64,000 nucleotides of DNA from Yponomeuta sedellus. Taxonomy: Eukaryota; Arthropoda; Insecta; Lepidoptera; Yponomeutidae. The position numbers and the translations under genes are program-made. Positions 62,320 through 64,000 of this stretch are shown one piece after another. The DNA lies in NCBI GenBank assembly GCA_934045075.1, contig OW203736.1:6496091-6560090 (forward strand). The letters run 5' to 3'. Under the pieces are notes generated by a model that saw only the letters and a list, made by a program, of their open reading frames with translations, ran no database searches and was not told the DNA's origin. The stretch's first letter is position 1, and every line of letters begins with the position of its first letter.

Positions 62320-64000
62320 CAACCCACAGTGACCGAGTTAGTAACTGCAATAGACAATAAGTGTTCGCTCGGTACATGGTTGAAAGTGACTCCAGTGACA
62401 ATTGTGTTGAGTGATGGCGTAGAGCGGGATACGTACGCGTTACTGGACGATGGTGCGACAGTTTCGTTAGTGGACAATAGTATTGTAAGTCAATACGTTA
62501 AAAATATGATCCCAGCTCCGCTAAGACTAGTAACCGCCGGCGGACAGTGTTTAGCTGATAGACATTCTCGGCCTATCTCGGTCACAATTCGTGGTGTAAA
62601 TGGAAAGACTCATAAAGTGATTGTTCGCACGTGGCAAGGCCTCGATTTGCCGACACAAACTGTTCCCGCGAGTGCTCTCAGTGAGAATGTACACCTGAGA
62701 GATCTGAATTGCAGCGAATTGAGAGATGCGAAACCGCTGCTGTTGCTTGGCCAGGACAACTTCGAGCTCATCGTCGGCGAGGAAATCCGAAGGGGTAAGT
62801 CCGGCCGACCGGTCGCTTCTCTAACTAAGTTAGGCTGGGTGGTGCATGGACCCATAGGCTCCCTTAGCAGTGCAGAGTCAGTCAATTGCATGTCCGTGTC
62901 GCAGCCTGACCTTCATGATCTTGTAAAGGAGCAGTTCGAGATGGAGGCTATTGGTGTTTCTAACTTGACCAGAAAGAATGTGGAATCCGAGCGCGCGCTG
63001 GATATTCTAGATCGAACATGTAGACGTGTAGAAGGTGGCTGGGAAGTCGGTCTACTATGGCGTCGTGATTTCAACGATTTTCCCAATAGCAAAAGTATGG
63101 CTAAGTCTCGACTGCGCAGTGTAGAGAAAAAGTGCGACCGCGATCCATCATACAAAGCAAGCTATTCAGCTCAAATCGACCGCTTGGTGTCTGAGAACTA
63201 CGCCGAAAAAGTATCGCAGCAAATGCAGTGGGATTCCAATTGGTTTTTGCCTCACTTTGGCGTATTGAATCCCAATAAGCCTGGAAAACTGCGTTTGGTG
63301 TTTGATGCTGCTGCTAGTGTTAACGGTCGTTCTCTTAATGATTATCTTCTAACAGGTCCTGATCTACTTACGTCTCTACTTGGTGTCCTAATTAGATTTC
63401 GGCAAGGTCCAATTGGATTTACTGCAGACATTGCCGATATGTTCCTACGTGTTAAGATTAGGCAAGCAGACCAAGGCGCACAACTTTTCCTTTGGCGAGG
63501 AGATGACAGAGATCGAGAACCTGACACCTATGTAATGAAGTCATTGATTTTTGGAGCAACTTCATCGCCTACAACTGCCATCTATGTTCTCAATAAGAAT
63601 GCCGCTGAGTTTTCAGATTCACATCCGGCTGCAGTGAAGGCGATAAAGGAGAAGCATTACATGGACGATTATTTAGATAGTGTAGGATCGCTAGAGGAGG
63701 CGCGAAAATTGGTAGATGATGTAACTCACATCCACAAAGCTGGCAATTTTCATATTAGAGGATGGGTTACGAACTCGCCTGCTCTACGCGAATCTTTTCC
63801 AATTGACGAAAGAACTAGAATTCCCATTGAGAAATCTCCCAATAGTGACCATAGAACACTTGGAATGATTTGGTCAACTGATTCCGATACATTCGAATTT
63901 GATTTGTCTTTTAAAAGATTACCTCCTAGTTTGGCTGATGGTACAGTAGTTCCCACTAAAAGACAATTTCTGAGTTTTATTATGAGTATTTTCGACCCTC
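62320..64000 (+). CDS. BEL/Pao Pol: protease and reverse transcriptase (3' end outside window)
   Basis: The frame is open from 62320 to the window edge (560 codons) and is the same frame as Gag. An aspartic protease with the L-D-D-G-A motif at 62443-62457 is followed by LLLGQDNFELI and GPIGSLSS, typical of the BEL protease-RT linker. The reverse transcriptase begins near 63140: LRLVFDAAASVNG, the first catalytic aspartate in FTADIADMF (63427-63429), and YMDDYLDS (63658-63681). RNase H and integrase must lie downstream. No separate ATG suits a start, so expression needs readthrough of the TGA or that stop is an inactivating mutation. Confidence 0.92.

Overview
The window looks like a nuclear scaffold from a lepidopteran (moth or butterfly). 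It carries the spliced 3' end of an axonemal dynein heavy chain gene, followed by about 36 kb of AT-rich DNA that is almost entirely mobile-element debris, and then a GC-rich, full-length Jockey-type non-LTR retrotransposon sitting inside the 5' LTR of a BEL/Pao LTR retrotransposon. The repeats (tRNA-headed SINEs, short Helitrons ending in CTAG, CR1-like and RTE-like LINE 3' ends, TA-flanked MITEs) are the combination I associate with Lepidoptera. That assignment is inference; no species is identifiable.

1-17.1 kb: eight + strand exons encode the last 393 residues of an inner-arm axonemal dynein heavy chain, closest to DNAH1. All splice phases join cleanly and the gene ends with a stop codon and an AATAAA signal. 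Its introns are packed with palindromic MITEs, a 5'-truncated CR1-like LINE and a 1.45-kb array of inverted and tandem SINE units. About 0.6 kb past the gene lies a decayed partial copy of the terminal exon.

17.1-55.3 kb: I found no host gene. The region contains at least five SINE families. One (SINE-A here) is tRNA-headed and repeatedly occurs as inverted, head-to-head dimers bounded by single 10-15 bp target-site duplications. Another has a head resembling 5S rRNA. There are also three Helitrons, a decayed PIF/Harbinger element, several RTE-like reverse-transcriptase C-terminal fragments and three long microsatellites.

55.3-64.0 kb: a 5.1-kb Jockey-like element (ORF1 with three zinc knuckles; ORF2 endonuclease plus reverse transcriptase with FADD) is flanked by an 11-bp duplication. 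It interrupts the 5' LTR of a BEL/Pao element at an initiator-like motif. Downstream lie the rest of that LTR, a primer-binding site matching tRNA-Tyr, a gag ORF, one in-frame TGA, and then protease and reverse transcriptase open to the window edge.

The strongest candidate for something undescribed is the recurrent inverted-dimer SINE-A architecture, with the 1.45-kb multi-unit array in the dynein intron as its extreme form. Names for repeat families are mine; no database search was possible.
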